From Bacillus pumilus (lineage in GTDB: Bacteria; Bacillota; Bacilli; Bacillales; Bacillaceae), in contig MKZN01000006.1 of NCBI GenBank assembly GCA_001938995.1, positions 124,001 to 188,000 on the forward strand: a DNA stretch of 64,000 bases. The letters are read 5' to 3'. A program made the translations under genes and the position numbers. The notes under the pieces are model-generated. The model ran no database searches and was not told where the DNA came from. It was given only the letters and a program-made list of their open reading frames with translations. Of this stretch, positions 9,521 to 18,239 are shown one piece after another (position 1 is the stretch's first letter; every line of letters begins with the position of its first letter).

Positions 9521-10661
9521 GCTGTATCACCTTCTCTGTTTGATCCATATAGGCTGTATAAATACGAGCCATCTCACTCACCGCCTGCTCCTGCGCAAAT
9601 GAGTAGGCAATAGAGCGACCCGCCTTTCCCATGAGGTGGAGTTGTGACTTTTGGTGATAGAGCCGCTGCAAATAATCAGCCAACCCCTTCACATCATGCG
9701 GTTTGACTAAAAAACCATTAATCCCATGCTTCACAAGCTCCCGGTGTCCTCTATTTTCCGTTGCAATGACCGGCTTCTCGGCAGACATCGCTTCTAAGAG
9801 ATTCATGCCGAGCCCCTCCCTATGACTGGTTGATACACACACATCACATAACTTCATCCAGTCCTCGATTTGTCGGCAAAAACCAGCAAAGTGAACATGC
9901 TGGTCCAAATTCATCTGGCGTACGAGCGATTCATAGGTTTGCCGGTTCGCTCCGTCCCCAGCAAACACGATCTTCAAATTCGGCATCTGCCTAGCAAGCT
10001 GTGCACCTGCTTTGATGAGCATTCCTTGATTTTTATTGGTATTTAATTCTCCAGCACATAGCACGATAAAATCCTGTTCGGTAAAACCATACTTCGTGCG
10101 AAGTTGCTGTTTTTCTTTTTCATCAGCTGATGTAAAGCGGTTCATATCGACACCCATCCCAGGTACATAATGGACAGCCGTCCGCTCTCCTGATATACGA
10201 CCCGCTCTTTTGTAATCTTCTCCGTTAATCGTGATAAGAGCGTCTGTATATGAAACAAGCCATCTCTCAATCGGATAGTAAAGCAGCCAATTTTGAAGAG
10301 GAGCCCCTTTCCAAAAGTGAAAACCATGTGCCGTATAAAGGATTTTTGTCCCTCTTTTGCGCGCATGTTTGGCTGCCAGTCTGCCAATCACACTTCCCAT
10401 CGGTGTATGACAATGGATGAGGTCAAAATGCTGCTGATCCAGCAGTGTCTTGAGCTCCGCATACGCTAACCGATTATGTAAATGAAAAGGGGAGCGCTGA
10501 ATTGGAATGGAATGAGATTGATCCACAAACGGCAGTTCTAATTGACCATTCGCCGCAGTGTGCACTTCCCACCCTTGGTTCTGAAACCACCGGAAATATG
10601 GAAGGTGGAATGCTTTAAAATGATAATCAACCGTTGCGCAAAACAAGACTTTTCTCTTCAT
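9513..10661 (-). CDS. epsD: EpsD, family 4 glycosyltransferase
   Basis: This 382-residue GT-B enzyme starts MKRKVLFCATVDYHFKAFHL, nearly identical to B. subtilis EpsD. HCHTPMGSVIGRLAA near 83-97 belongs to the acceptor domain. VLCAGELNTNKNQG near 200-213 and SHREGLGMNLLEAM near 279-292 form the nucleotide-sugar site. It probably adds the second sugar onto undecaprenyl-diphospho-diNAcBac. The gene overlaps the 3' end of epsC by 35 nt and epsE by 8 nt. Confidence 0.94.
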   Translation of the reverse strand: MKRKVLFCATVDYHFKAFHLPYFRWFQNQGWEVHTAANGQLELPFVDQSHSIPIQRSPFHLHNRLAYAELKTLLDQQHFDLIHCHTPMGSVIGRLAAKHARKRGTKILYTAHGFHFWKGAPLQNWLLYYPIERWLVSYTDALITINGEDYKRAGRISGERTAVHYVPGMGVDMNRFTSADEKEKQQLRTKYGFTEQDFIVLCAGELNTNKNQGMLIKAGAQLARQMPNLKIVFAGDGANRQTYESLVRQMNLDQHVHFAGFCRQIEDWMKLCDVCVSTSHREGLGMNLLEAMSAEKPVIATENRGHRELVKHGINGFLVKPHDVKGLADYLQRLYHQKSQLHLMGKAGRSIAYSFAQEQAVSEMARIYTAYMDQTEKVIQHA

Positions 10662-12501
10662 TGGCTAGCGTCTCCTCCTCTCTTTTCATCAGTTCAGACA
10701 GCACATCATGAGACTCGATAGCAGCAAATAACGCGTGCCTCATTTGTTCATTACTCATGGTTTCAAATTCATGTATAAAGCGGCTTAGCATATATGGATC
10801 GCCGTCCAGCGCATGACCGATATGAATTTTCGGGAAAATTTGCTCTTGTGCTTTTTCATGCTGATTGAGCAATTCTTCGTACATTTTCTCTCCAGGGCGA
10901 ATGCCTGTAAACGTAATTGGAATCTGGGCTGTCGTGTAGCCTGAAAGGTGTATTAGATTTTCCGCGAGATCAACAATTTTGACTGGCTCCCCCATATCTA
11001 GAACAAAAATCTGTCTTCCTTTTGCTAGCGCGCCTGCCTGAATGACAAGCCTTGATGCTTCTGGGATGGTCATAAAATATCTTGTCATGGCTGGGTGTGT
11101 GACCGTGACAGGTCCACCTTTTTCAATTTGCTTTTTAAATATTGGAATGACGCTCCCTCTGCTTCCAAGTACATTCCCAAAGCGAACAGCCACAAATTTT
11201 GTCTTACTGCTTGCCCCCATTTGCATGATCAGCATTTCCGCAAATCGCTTTGTTGCCCCCATCACATTGGCAGGGTTGACCGCTTTGTCAGATGAAATCA
11301 GGACGAATGTGTCAACTCCGTGCTCATGTGCTGCTTCTGCCACATTTTTTGTCCCAATGATATTGTTCTTGACGGCTTCTTTCGGACTAATTTCCATCAG
11401 CGGGACATGCTTATGTGCCGCTGCATGATAAACCATATCTGGTTGAAAATGACCGATGATCTCACTCATTTTCCGTTTATCTTGAATATCCGCAATTTGT
11501 GGATAGAGGCTGATGCTGTCTCCATATAATTCTTTCAGCTCTAGTAAAATAGAATGAATGCTAAATTCCCCATGTCCCACAAGGACAATGGCTTGAGGAG
11601 CAAACACACAAATTTGGCGACAGATTTCCGACCCGATCGATCCGCCCGCACCTGTCACGAGAATCGTTTTCCCCTTTAAATGAACGGATAGACGGCTTGT
11701 ATCTAATTGAATCGGCTCTCTTCCTAACAAGTCCTCTGGTTTTACATCTCGTAATTGATTGAGCGCATGGGTTCCTTTTAGGACCTGCTCCATCTCCGGC
11801 ATAATCTGTGTTTTAACCCCAGTCGCTACACACTCTTTATACAACCCTTTTAAGGTATGGCTGCTTTTGGACGGAATGGCGATAATAATCTTTTGGATAT
11901 CCATCATCACGACAGCAGATTGAATATGTTCCTTTCCGCCGAGAACGGGTAATCCCATGATTTCAAGCCGATGCTTCGTTTTATCGTCGTCAATGAAAGC
12001 TACTGGCTCAATGGGCACTTCATTAGACTGCTGAAGTTGACGAACGATAATCGTCCCAGCAGAACCGGCTCCTATGATTAAAGCTCGCTCCTTTTCCTCC
12101 TGAAGTCGTTTGGTCCCATCATGTAAAAGCCTCGATGCCATACGAGATGCACCGATGAACAATACATGGAATATCCATACGATGCACAAAAAACGAAAAG
12201 GCCATGTCTGCACAAAGAGATACAGCATTGAGATCGAAAATAAAAAAGAACAGACAAATGTCTTCATTAAAGAAAATAGCTCTCTCACACCTGTATAGGC
12301 CCATACCTGCTTATACACATGGAAAATATAGGCGAAAACATGATGCCCAACGAGTAGGCTAAGTGAAGAAATGACAAGCATTTCAAATGTATACACAGTT
12401 AAAGCCGCCTCTTGGACAAATTGGAATCCAAAAAAGACTGCGACTAAAATGAGATATGAATCCAGTGCAACGATGATTGATAATCTTTGGGCGTAAGTCA
12501 A
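10627..12501 (-). CDS. epsC: EpsC, membrane UDP-GlcNAc 4,6-dehydratase
   Basis: This 624-residue PglF/CapD-type dehydratase carries out the first step to UDP-diNAcBac. Four or five N-terminal membrane helices (about 1-125) are followed by a CoA-binding-like Rossmann domain (ALIIGAGSAGT near 141-151). The catalytic extended SDR domain has TGAGGSIGSE near 285-294. The start is TTG with AGGAG 4 nt upstream; the first in-frame ATG lies well inside the membrane region, so TTG is preferred. The gene follows the EAR element and is therefore the first gene whose transcription depends on processive antitermination. Confidence 0.94.
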   Translation of the reverse strand: MTYAQRLSIIVALDSYLILVAVFFGFQFVQEAALTVYTFEMLVISSLSLLVGHHVFAYIFHVYKQVWAYTGVRELFSLMKTFVCSFLFSISMLYLFVQTWPFRFLCIVWIFHVLFIGASRMASRLLHDGTKRLQEEKERALIIGAGSAGTIIVRQLQQSNEVPIEPVAFIDDDKTKHRLEIMGLPVLGGKEHIQSAVVMMDIQKIIIAIPSKSSHTLKGLYKECVATGVKTQIMPEMEQVLKGTHALNQLRDVKPEDLLGREPIQLDTSRLSVHLKGKTILVTGAGGSIGSEICRQICVFAPQAIVLVGHGEFSIHSILLELKELYGDSISLYPQIADIQDKRKMSEIIGHFQPDMVYHAAAHKHVPLMEISPKEAVKNNIIGTKNVAEAAHEHGVDTFVLISSDKAVNPANVMGATKRFAEMLIMQMGASSKTKFVAVRFGNVLGSRGSVIPIFKKQIEKGGPVTVTHPAMTRYFMTIPEASRLVIQAGALAKGRQIFVLDMGEPVKIVDLAENLIHLSGYTTAQIPITFTGIRPGEKMYEELLNQHEKAQEQIFPKIHIGHALDGDPYMLSRFIHEFETMSNEQMRHALFAAIESHDVLSELMKREEETLANEEKSLVLRNG

Positions 12502-12511
12502 CGCTCCTCCC

Positions 12512-12645
12512 CCTTTTTCAACATCAGATTCTTACTTCATATGGGCATCAAACCCGTCCTCACATCCCACCTTTGATGACAAGCATCTAAGGCATATCAA
12601 CATGCCCACAGTAGGATCGAGTGCCTCCATTGTTAAAGATTAGGA
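12512..12645 (-). ncRNA. EAR (epsC) antitermination RNA element
   Basis: The 163-nt gap between epsB and epsC is conserved in position with the eps-associated RNA (EAR, Rfam epsC motif) of B. subtilis. EAR promotes processive antitermination through the long operon. On the minus strand a GGCAT / ATGCC hairpin is visible at about 12592-12607. A distal ATGCCC (about 12543) can pair with GGGCAT, which would allow long-range or pseudoknot pairing. The call rests on position and partial structure. A covariance search was not possible, and the boundaries are approximate. Confidence 0.75.
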
Positions 12646-12664
12646 GACATCACCTATCAATCTG

Positions 12665-13348
12665 TTAATACATATACTGCCTGCCCTTTTTCTCCTTCTT
12701 TCCATTTAACATGGCCCCGAGTAGTTTGCTAGTTGTTCCTTCCAACACTTCTTTGGATTTCTTCACAGCCGCAATCTTTGTTTTGCCGCTTAATACCACA
12801 AGAATGCTTCCATCTGTACGATTCGCCAAGATTTTTGCATCCGCCACAGGCAGTAGTGGTGTCGAATCAACGATCACCATGTCATACTGCTGTTCGATTT
12901 CATAAAATAATTGCTTCATGACAGAAGAAGAGAGTAATTCAGCAGGATTCGGCGGAATCGTCCCGCTTGGAAGCAGATCTAAATGCTCAATCGGTGTAGG
13001 TAATATGGCTTCCTCTAAGCTGCAATTATTTAATAAGACATTGGTCAAACCAGTGTGATGATCCAGGTCAAAATATTCATGAACAGTCGGTTTTCGCAAA
13101 TCAGCGTCCATGAGTAGTACTCGTTTTTGCTGTTGTGCAAAAACAGCTGCTAAATTTGCAGCCGTAAATGATTTTCCTTCCTTCGGTAAGGAGGATGTCA
13201 CTAAAATCGACTTCAATCTTGTCTGAATTGAAGTGAATTCGATGTTGGTCCGTATTGTGCGAAATTGTTCCGCAATGACTGAGTGAGTATTTAGAACCGA
13301 AATACAGGATAAATCTCTCTTTTCTCGCTTCTTTCTCTTAAAGATCAA
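12665..13348 (-). CDS. epsB: EpsB, bacterial tyrosine kinase (BY-kinase)
   Basis: This 227-residue P-loop tyrosine autokinase works with EpsA to control polymerisation and export of [11 protein letters not shown] at 53-60 is Walker A and VLLMDAD at 77-83 is the BY-kinase Walker A'. VIVDSTPLL near 162-170 is Walker B. The C-terminal tail KGRQYMY provides only two tyrosines as autophosphorylation sites. It overlaps epsA by 11 nt, the usual split arrangement in Firmicutes in which EpsA supplies the membrane activator. Confidence 0.94.
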   Translation of the reverse strand: MIFKRKKREKRDLSCISVLNTHSVIAEQFRTIRTNIEFTSIQTRLKSILVTSSLPKEGKSFTAANLAAVFAQQQKRVLLMDADLRKPTVHEYFDLDHHTGLTNVLLNNCSLEEAILPTPIEHLDLLPSGTIPPNPAELLSSSVMKQLFYEIEQQYDMVIVDSTPLLPVADAKILANRTDGSILVVLSGKTKIAAVKKSKEVLEGTTSKLLGAMLNGKKEKKGRQYMY

Positions 13349-14069
13349 TATTCTGTCCTCCCGTGCTAATGGACTGCTTGTCTTTTTTCACTTTCTTGTC
13401 TGCTTGTAACTGGTAGACACTGCCGAGCGATGGCACTCCGATCTCTTCTCTAATTTGATGTGTTCGTTTTATAGTATCATCGAGTAGATTCATGAAGAAA
13501 ATGAGTGTAAGCCCTCCTAATAAAGAGGCGCCTAATGCCAGAACAATATGAACAAATTTCCTTGAATTCACAAGAACCGTATTTGATGGTTTGGCTTCAG
13601 ACAAGACATTTATGCGATCCATGTTCATCGTTTTTTTAATTTCTTCTTGCAGTACCTCTGTCGCTGTATTCGCAATGGCAACCGCCTTTGCGGGGTCTTC
13701 ATCCTGTACAGAAATATTTATGACCTCAGACTCATTTTCTGTGCTTGTCGCAATTTTGTGTTTCAATCCTTCAGCAGATTCTGTGAGTTGAAGGGTTTCT
13801 TTGACTTTTTCAATGACAATTGGACTTTTAAGTAGAACTTGAAAGGTACGTGTATATTGAAGGTTCATCTGGATATCGTTTAAATTCGCTTGTGCGTCGT
13901 TGCTTCGTTTATGAACAAGAATTTGTGTGGTCGCCTGATATACAGGAGTCGAGACATAGAACTGATAGTAGGCTGAAATGCCCGTTACGATCAGGACAAT
14001 CAGGATCAGTAGGGCCATTTTCTCTTTTACGACAGAAAACAGCTGCTTAAAACCTATATTCTCATTCAT
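13338..14069 (-). CDS. epsA: EpsA, Wzz-type chain length modulator and kinase activator
   Basis: This 243-residue protein has two transmembrane helices (about 18-38 and 172-192) flanking an extracytoplasmic Wzz domain. A cytoplasmic tail should bind and activate EpsB. A Pro-rich Wzz signature is weak, but [16 protein letters not shown] and the topology match B. subtilis EpsA (234 residues). GGGAGG lies 5 nt before the ATG. It is the first gene of the operon, transcribed away from slrR. Confidence 0.93.
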   Translation of the reverse strand: MNENIGFKQLFSVVKEKMALLILIVLIVTGISAYYQFYVSTPVYQATTQILVHKRSNDAQANLNDIQMNLQYTRTFQVLLKSPIVIEKVKETLQLTESAEGLKHKIATSTENESEVINISVQDEDPAKAVAIANTATEVLQEEIKKTMNMDRINVLSEAKPSNTVLVNSRKFVHIVLALGASLLGGLTLIFFMNLLDDTIKRTHQIREEIGVPSLGSVYQLQADKKVKKDKQSISTGGQNIDL

Positions 14070-14128
14070 AGATACCTCCCGATTTCATCCAAAAAGGTTA
14101 TATATGGTTTCTTTTTGTTAATGATTGG

Positions 14129-14134
14129 ATTATA
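14129..14134 (-). promoter_or_regulatory. Candidate -10 of the eps operon promoter
   Basis: TATAAT on the minus strand lies about 60 nt before epsA. No good -35 hexamer sits 16-18 nt upstream of it, which fits a promoter needing an activator, as RemA does for eps in B. subtilis. An alternative -10, TATTAT, lies at about 14139-14144. Confidence 0.5.
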
Positions 14135-14177
14135 AAAGATAATACCCGCAAAGAAAAATGTCATAATAGGTCTTGTA

Positions 14178-14193
14178 GTTCTCTTTAAAGAAC
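14178..14193. promoter_or_regulatory. SinR-type operator dyad upstream of epsA
   Basis: GTTCTCT and AAAGAAC form a perfect inverted pair of SinR heptamers (consensus GTTCTYT) separated by 2 nt. The dyad lies about 45 nt upstream of the putative eps -10. SinR represses eps in B. subtilis from sites of this type. The sinR gene itself is not in this window. Confidence 0.75.
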
Positions 14194-14248
14194 AAAATCG
14201 TTCGTTTTCTTTTGTTTACTTCTTGTTTCTTACGTTTTTGAATTTTAT

Positions 14249-14255
14249 AAAGAAC
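14249..14255 (-). promoter_or_regulatory. Single SinR-type site in the slrR promoter
   Basis: AAAGAAC (GTTCTTT on the other strand) lies 11 nt upstream of TATAAT at 14267-14272, the likely slrR -10. Repression of slrR by SinR from such a site would close the known SinR-SlrR double-negative loop. Confidence 0.6.
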
Positions 14256-14266
14256 AATTTATTTCT

Positions 14267-14272
14267 TATAAT
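14267..14272 (+). promoter_or_regulatory. -10 hexamer of the slrR promoter
   Basis: A perfect TATAAT lies about 54 nt before the slrR start. The matching -35 (about 14244-14249, TTTATA) is poor. A SinR-type heptamer overlaps the spacer. Confidence 0.55.
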
Positions 14273-14325
14273 GAACGAAAAGGTCGCAGAACTATTCGCC
14301 GGGGAGAAGGGAGATCATTTATAGA

Positions 14326-14793
14326 ATGATAGGAAAGGTGATTCGAATTTACCGAAAAAGGAAGGGATACTCAATACATCAACTGGCTGATGATGCCCAC
14401 GTCTCGAAATCATATTTGAGTAAAATTGAGCGTGGTGTTCACCAGAATCCATCTGTCCAGTTTTTAAAAAAAGTTTCTTCTTCATTAGACATTGATTTAC
14501 AAGAGCTATTTGATGCAGAGACGATGATGTTTCATTACTCTGACGGAGAGCAGGAATGGCGGGATCATATCATCAATGCCGTCCAATCTGGTATGCCAAA
14601 GGAAGAGCTGTATCAACTGCTCCAAACCTTTCGGAAAGAGCAGGAAGAAAAAACGTTACATGTCACTCATCGAAAGTTGACCGACTCGAATATCTCAGAG
14701 TGGAAGCGTCTCATGAGTGAGGCGAAGGCGCTTGGCTTATCCATCGAGGAAGTGAAAGCCTTTCTTACAAACATGGGTGAGCGTCAGGCGTAA
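14326..14793 (+). CDS. slrR: SlrR, SinR-paralogous regulator of biofilm and motility
   Basis: This 155-residue protein has an N-terminal XRE helix-turn-helix (about 1-60, with LADDAHVSKSYLSKIERGVH) almost identical to SinR/SlrR. The C-terminal SinR/SinI-type dimerisation helices include ESNISEW-like DSNISEWKRLMSEAK near 124-138. SlrR titrates SinR and redirects it, locking cells into the chaining, matrix-producing state. Length favours SlrR (152 residues in B. subtilis) over SinR (111), and the divergent position next to epsA is the same. GGGAGAAGGGAG precedes the ATG. Confidence 0.92.
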   Translation: MIGKVIRIYRKRKGYSIHQLADDAHVSKSYLSKIERGVHQNPSVQFLKKVSSSLDIDLQELFDAETMMFHYSDGEQEWRDHIINAVQSGMPKEELYQLLQTFRKEQEEKTLHVTHRKLTDSNISEWKRLMSEAKALGLSIEEVKAFLTNMGERQA

Positions 14794-14851
14794 GCCCATT
14801 TATTTTGAAACACTTTGCGGGGAGAGCCGTCTATTGACGGTTCGAAGAAAA

Positions 14852-14876
14852 AGAGCCTTTGATCTCAAAAGGCTCT
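14852..14876. terminator. Bidirectional terminator between slrR and the holin gene
   Basis: AGAGCCTTT / AAAGGCTCT form a 9-bp stem with a 6-7 nt loop. On the minus strand it is followed by a good T-run, so it serves the holin gene best. On the plus strand GTTTTCTCTT follows, adequate for slrR. Confidence 0.75.
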
Positions 14877-14884
14877 GTTTTCTC

Positions 14885-15109
14885 TTATTCTTCTTTTTTT
14901 GTTCGTGCCTTTTTTGAAATATCATTGTTTTTCCAGTAGGCCCATAGTGATGTGATCCCAAGAAAGGCTAACGTAATGAATTGCTGAACGCCTTCCTCAT
15001 CAATCGGGATGGGGCTTTTCCCCGCAGCGGTTAGAGCACTGTTGACCAAAGCCAATAGAAGCAAGACAAGTCTAGCGATCGTTCCTGCACTAATTTTTTC
15101 AATCTTCAT
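14885..15109 (-). CDS. SPP1-family phage holin, orphan
   Basis: This 74-residue protein resembles the SPP1-type holin family that includes XhlB. It starts MKIEKISAGTIARLVLLLLA and has a KSPIPID turn at about 31-37 between two hydrophobic helices (about 10-28 and 42-60), followed by a Lys-rich tail. Phage holins of this type form membrane lesions that release endolysin. No endolysin, portal or other phage gene lies nearby, so it is a stand-alone chromosomal copy. Its role is unknown. It could be a domesticated remnant or a protein used for controlled release of cell contents near the biofilm locus. Confidence 0.8.
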   Translation of the reverse strand: MKIEKISAGTIARLVLLLLALVNSALTAAGKSPIPIDEEGVQQFITLAFLGITSLWAYWKNNDISKKARTKKEE

Positions 15110-15201
15110 CGGATACCCTCCCTTTCCCCTTCATGCGGCTAGTACTGCTCGTTCCTCTCATATGTATGCAGGATGCGAATGAATAGAAGAAAGAATCAAA
15201 A

Positions 15202-15233
15202 AAAGAGACATCACTCCTAGTAGGAATGATGCC
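15202..15233 (-). terminator. Terminator of the siderophore uptake operon
   Basis: On the minus strand CATCATTCCTA and TAGGAGTGATG form an 11-bp stem with one wobble pair, followed by TCTCTTTTTTT. It lies 16 nt after the binding-protein stop codon. Confidence 0.8.
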
Positions 15234-15248
15234 TTTATCCACTTTCAA

Positions 15249-16166
15249 TTAGTTAGAAAACATCTTTTTTGCTTCATCCATCGCCATTTTATTACCTAAT
15301 GCTGAGTAATCGAGCCAAGGCTGATCAGCAATCGTATATACTTGGTTTTTCTTAACCGCCTTCAAGCCTTTCCAGATCGGAGTCTTCTCTAGCTGCTTGA
15401 ATGCCTGCTGCGCTTGGTCATCCTGGTTCACGACGACAAAGATAGCATCTGCATCAAAGTCAGGAAGAACCTCCTGAGAAATCACTTCAAATGGCCGCTT
15501 ACTGTCAAGCTTTTTCACACCATCGACTGGTGTCAGACCTAAATCCTCGAATAAAATAGGACCCATCGGACGCTTCATACTAAATACACGTAGTTCCTTT
15601 GCTGTCACACGGATTGCCATCACTTTGCCGTTTCCAATCTTTTGTTGGATCAGCGATTTCACTTCTTTCGCCTGTTGATCATAATCCTTGATATACTGGT
15701 CGGCTTCTTTTTCTTTATCCACAAGTTTTGCAATTTTTTTCAAATGATCACGCCATGTGCCATCGCTTAAATTGAATACTTCGGTTTTGGCGATTTTTTT
15801 GTATTTCGACAAGTCTTGTCCTGCTAGTTCTTCATCTACATAAATGACATCCGGTTCTAACGCAAGCAGTGACTCCATATCTGGATCTGCTGCAATGCCT
15901 AGCTTTTTCGTGTTGCTCAGTTGCTCTTTTGCATGCGGAAGAAAGTCTTTTAAGCCTCCCCCTACAACTGAGCCCGCAGGCTTGATCCCTAGTGCTAATA
16001 AGTCATTTGTTAAATGAATAGATAAGGAAGCAATCTTAGGTGCTCCACTTTCCCCTTGATTTGTCGCTTTTTTCGTTTCCTGTTGACCACCACAAGCAGC
16101 AAGAATCAAGAAACTGATCGTTAAACCAAAAATCAATAATTTTTTCATGTTGAATTCCTCTTTCAT
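15249..16166 (-). CDS. Iron-siderophore ABC transporter binding lipoprotein
   Basis: This lipoprotein has a signal peptide ending in the lipobox LAAC (Cys near residue 25) and a class III periplasmic-binding (TroA/FecB) fold. It should capture a ferric siderophore outside the membrane and deliver it to the two permeases encoded upstream. A second start, MKKLLIFGL, lies 18 nt inside and gives a normal lipoprotein signal; the longer frame overlaps the upstream permease by 4 nt. It resembles FeuA/YfiY-type hydroxamate or catecholate receptors, but I cannot fix the siderophore from sequence. The gene is last in the operon, after the permeases. Confidence 0.88.
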   Translation of the reverse strand: MKEEFNMKKLLIFGLTISFLILAACGGQQETKKATNQGESGAPKIASLSIHLTNDLLALGIKPAGSVVGGGLKDFLPHAKEQLSNTKKLGIAADPDMESLLALEPDVIYVDEELAGQDLSKYKKIAKTEVFNLSDGTWRDHLKKIAKLVDKEKEADQYIKDYDQQAKEVKSLIQQKIGNGKVMAIRVTAKELRVFSMKRPMGPILFEDLGLTPVDGVKKLDSKRPFEVISQEVLPDFDADAIFVVVNQDDQAQQAFKQLEKTPIWKGLKAVKKNQVYTIADQPWLDYSALGNKMAMDEAKKMFSN

Positions 16167-17173
16167 CTGTATTTTGTCGTTTTTGTTAGTAAATAGAGAA
16201 AATAGGGTGCACCAATAAAGGCCACAACGACACCCGCTGGTATCGCATTCGGTTCAAATATAGAACGTCCGATTGTATCAGCACTTACTAAAATCAATAA
16301 GCCGAGAACGGCACTGACAGGTAAGAAGTATTGATGAAGGGAGCCAACGAGTCTTCTTGCCAAATGAGGCGCCACAAGACCAACAAAGCCAATACCACCT
16401 GTCATTGAAACACTGGAGCTGGCTAAACCGACAGCTAAGGTGAGCAAAAGGAGTCGCTTTCGCTGGACACGCATACCTACACTTGAGGCGACAGCATCTC
16501 CTAACGTCAAGGCATTGAGTGTATTAGACTGTATAAGGGTTAATGGCACAAGACACACAATCCAAGGAAGGAGCGCCAAGACATGAATCCAGTCTCTCCC
16601 CCATACGTTCCCCACAAGCCATCTTGAAGCAAATGTGTATGTATCTTCATCCAGCGTCAATGACAAATATAAAGTCAATGCACTAAAGCCCGCCGCCACT
16701 GCAATCCCCACTAGGATCAGACGGATAGGGACAAGACCTTCACGCCGGTCATACGCAAGCAAAACAATGATAGCCGCCGCGAGCAGCCCACCACCAAACG
16801 TAAAGAGTGGAATGAGAAGCGATGGATTTCCTTCAAGTGCGTGAAAATACGTGACAAATACAATTAAGCCAAATGCTGCACCTGCATTCAATCCAATAAT
16901 CCCCGGGTCAGCCAGCGCATTGCGAGATACACTCTGTAAGATCCCCCCTGCGATCCCAAGCCCAATCCCCGCTAGTATCGTCACCACAATGCGTGGAAGA
17001 CGATAGTCAAATAGCACCGTCTCACTTTGAAAATCTCCAAAACCAAATAACGTTTTGACGACAGTGATTGGACTAAGCTTCAACGTGCCGGTATTCAAAC
17101 TATATAGCACCACAGCTGCACTCAAGCAAAGCAATACACCTATCACCACAAGCGCACGCTGTTTCTCCTTCAT
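16163..17173 (-). CDS. FecCD-type siderophore permease, second subunit
   Basis: This 336-residue BtuC/FecCD permease has about ten membrane helices. Family hallmarks include RLPRIVVTILAGIGLGIAG near 53-71, RNALADPGIIGLNAGA near 81-96 and GFVGLVAPHLARRLVG near 270-285, the last being the coupling helix that contacts the ATPase. It pairs with the upstream permease as a heterodimer, as in FeuBC and YfiZ-YfhA. Start and stop overlap its neighbours by 4 nt on each side, so the three genes are one translational unit. Confidence 0.92.
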   Translation of the reverse strand: MKEKQRALVVIGVLLCLSAAVVLYSLNTGTLKLSPITVVKTLFGFGDFQSETVLFDYRLPRIVVTILAGIGLGIAGGILQSVSRNALADPGIIGLNAGAAFGLIVFVTYFHALEGNPSLLIPLFTFGGGLLAAAIIVLLAYDRREGLVPIRLILVGIAVAAGFSALTLYLSLTLDEDTYTFASRWLVGNVWGRDWIHVLALLPWIVCLVPLTLIQSNTLNALTLGDAVASSVGMRVQRKRLLLLTLAVGLASSSVSMTGGIGFVGLVAPHLARRLVGSLHQYFLPVSAVLGLLILVSADTIGRSIFEPNAIPAGVVVAFIGAPYFLYLLTKTTKYR

Positions 17174-18222
17174 GACAGGTTCCTCCCTTCTTTTCTAGCA
17201 ATATATAAGAAGAAAGGAACACCAACAAGTGCAACCATCACTCCGATGGCAAGCTCCCTTGGCGGATTCACTGTTCGACTGGCGAGATCAGCGAAGACAA
17301 GTAGCATAGCGCCTAAAATCGCTGATAAAGGAATGACCAAACGATAGTTCACCCCGACCAGTTTGCGGGCAATATGCGGTATAACAAGTCCGACAAACCC
17401 AATGGACCCAACTGCTGAAACGGAAACACCTGCCAATAAAACCGCTGCTGCCATTCCTAGCACACGTACTTGCCTGGTTTTCACACCTAAATTCGCCGCC
17501 ACATCCTCTCCGAGAGAAAGTAAAGACAATGAACCACCTAATAACATCGCCCACACCAAGGCAATGAGAATGACCGGAGCAAGTACCATCAGCTGTGCCC
17601 ATTTCACACCGGCTACACCACCTGCATACCAAAAGGCAAGATCTTGACTTAGATCAAAATAAATGGCGATACCAGAACTGAGGGCATGAAGCAGTGCCGC
17701 AACAACGGATCCTGCAAGCGTTAACCGAAGTGGCGTCAACACACCACCTGCTGCCCCAACAGCAAAGATTAGCAGCGTACTTAAGACAGCACCTATAAAA
17801 GAAACAAACATTAAAACGGAATAAGGCATTCCAGGGAAAAAGGCAAAGCAAAGAGCAACAACAAACATCGCACCGCCATTAATGCCTAAAATCCCCGCAT
17901 CCGCAAGTGGGTTTCTTGTGATGCCTTGCATCAGCGCACCTGCGACAGCAAATGCTGCTCCAACAAGCGCTGCACCTACAACACGGGGGAGCCTTAATTC
18001 ATGAATGATCTGCTGTTCCGTTACATTTGACTGATAATTGAATACAGCCGTCCAGACCGTTTGCAGAGATAATGCCTTTGCCCCATATGAAACAGCAAAA
18101 AACATCGCTGCCAGCAAACCAATGACGGCGAAAAGAAAGATCATATAGAACAGAATATGTGATGATTGTGTTTGTTGAAGTGTTCGCTTATCCTGCAAAA
18201 TCGGCGTCATCCTTTTCTTCAT
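17170..18222 (-). CDS. FecCD-type siderophore permease, first subunit
   Basis: This 350-residue permease is the first gene of the iron-uptake operon. It has RLPRVVGAALVGAAFAVAG near 77-95, RNPLADAGILGINGGA near 103-118 and GFVGLVIPHIARKLVG near 273-288. The ribosome binding site before the ATG is weak. The operon carries no ATP-binding subunit, so it must share one encoded elsewhere, as YfiYZ-YfhA and FeuABC share YusV in B. subtilis. A Fur box lies directly in the promoter. Confidence 0.92.
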   Translation of the reverse strand: MKKRMTPILQDKRTLQQTQSSHILFYMIFLFAVIGLLAAMFFAVSYGAKALSLQTVWTAVFNYQSNVTEQQIIHELRLPRVVGAALVGAAFAVAGALMQGITRNPLADAGILGINGGAMFVVALCFAFFPGMPYSVLMFVSFIGAVLSTLLIFAVGAAGGVLTPLRLTLAGSVVAALLHALSSGIAIYFDLSQDLAFWYAGGVAGVKWAQLMVLAPVILIALVWAMLLGGSLSLLSLGEDVAANLGVKTRQVRVLGMAAAVLLAGVSVSAVGSIGFVGLVIPHIARKLVGVNYRLVIPLSAILGAMLLVFADLASRTVNPPRELAIGVMVALVGVPFFLYIARKEGRNLS

Positions 18223-18239
18223 TAAAAGTCATTTGAAAA

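Noticed and set aside
11042-11428. 128-codon plus-strand frame opposite epsC
   Set aside because: Antisense shadow of the well-conserved SDR domain of EpsC.
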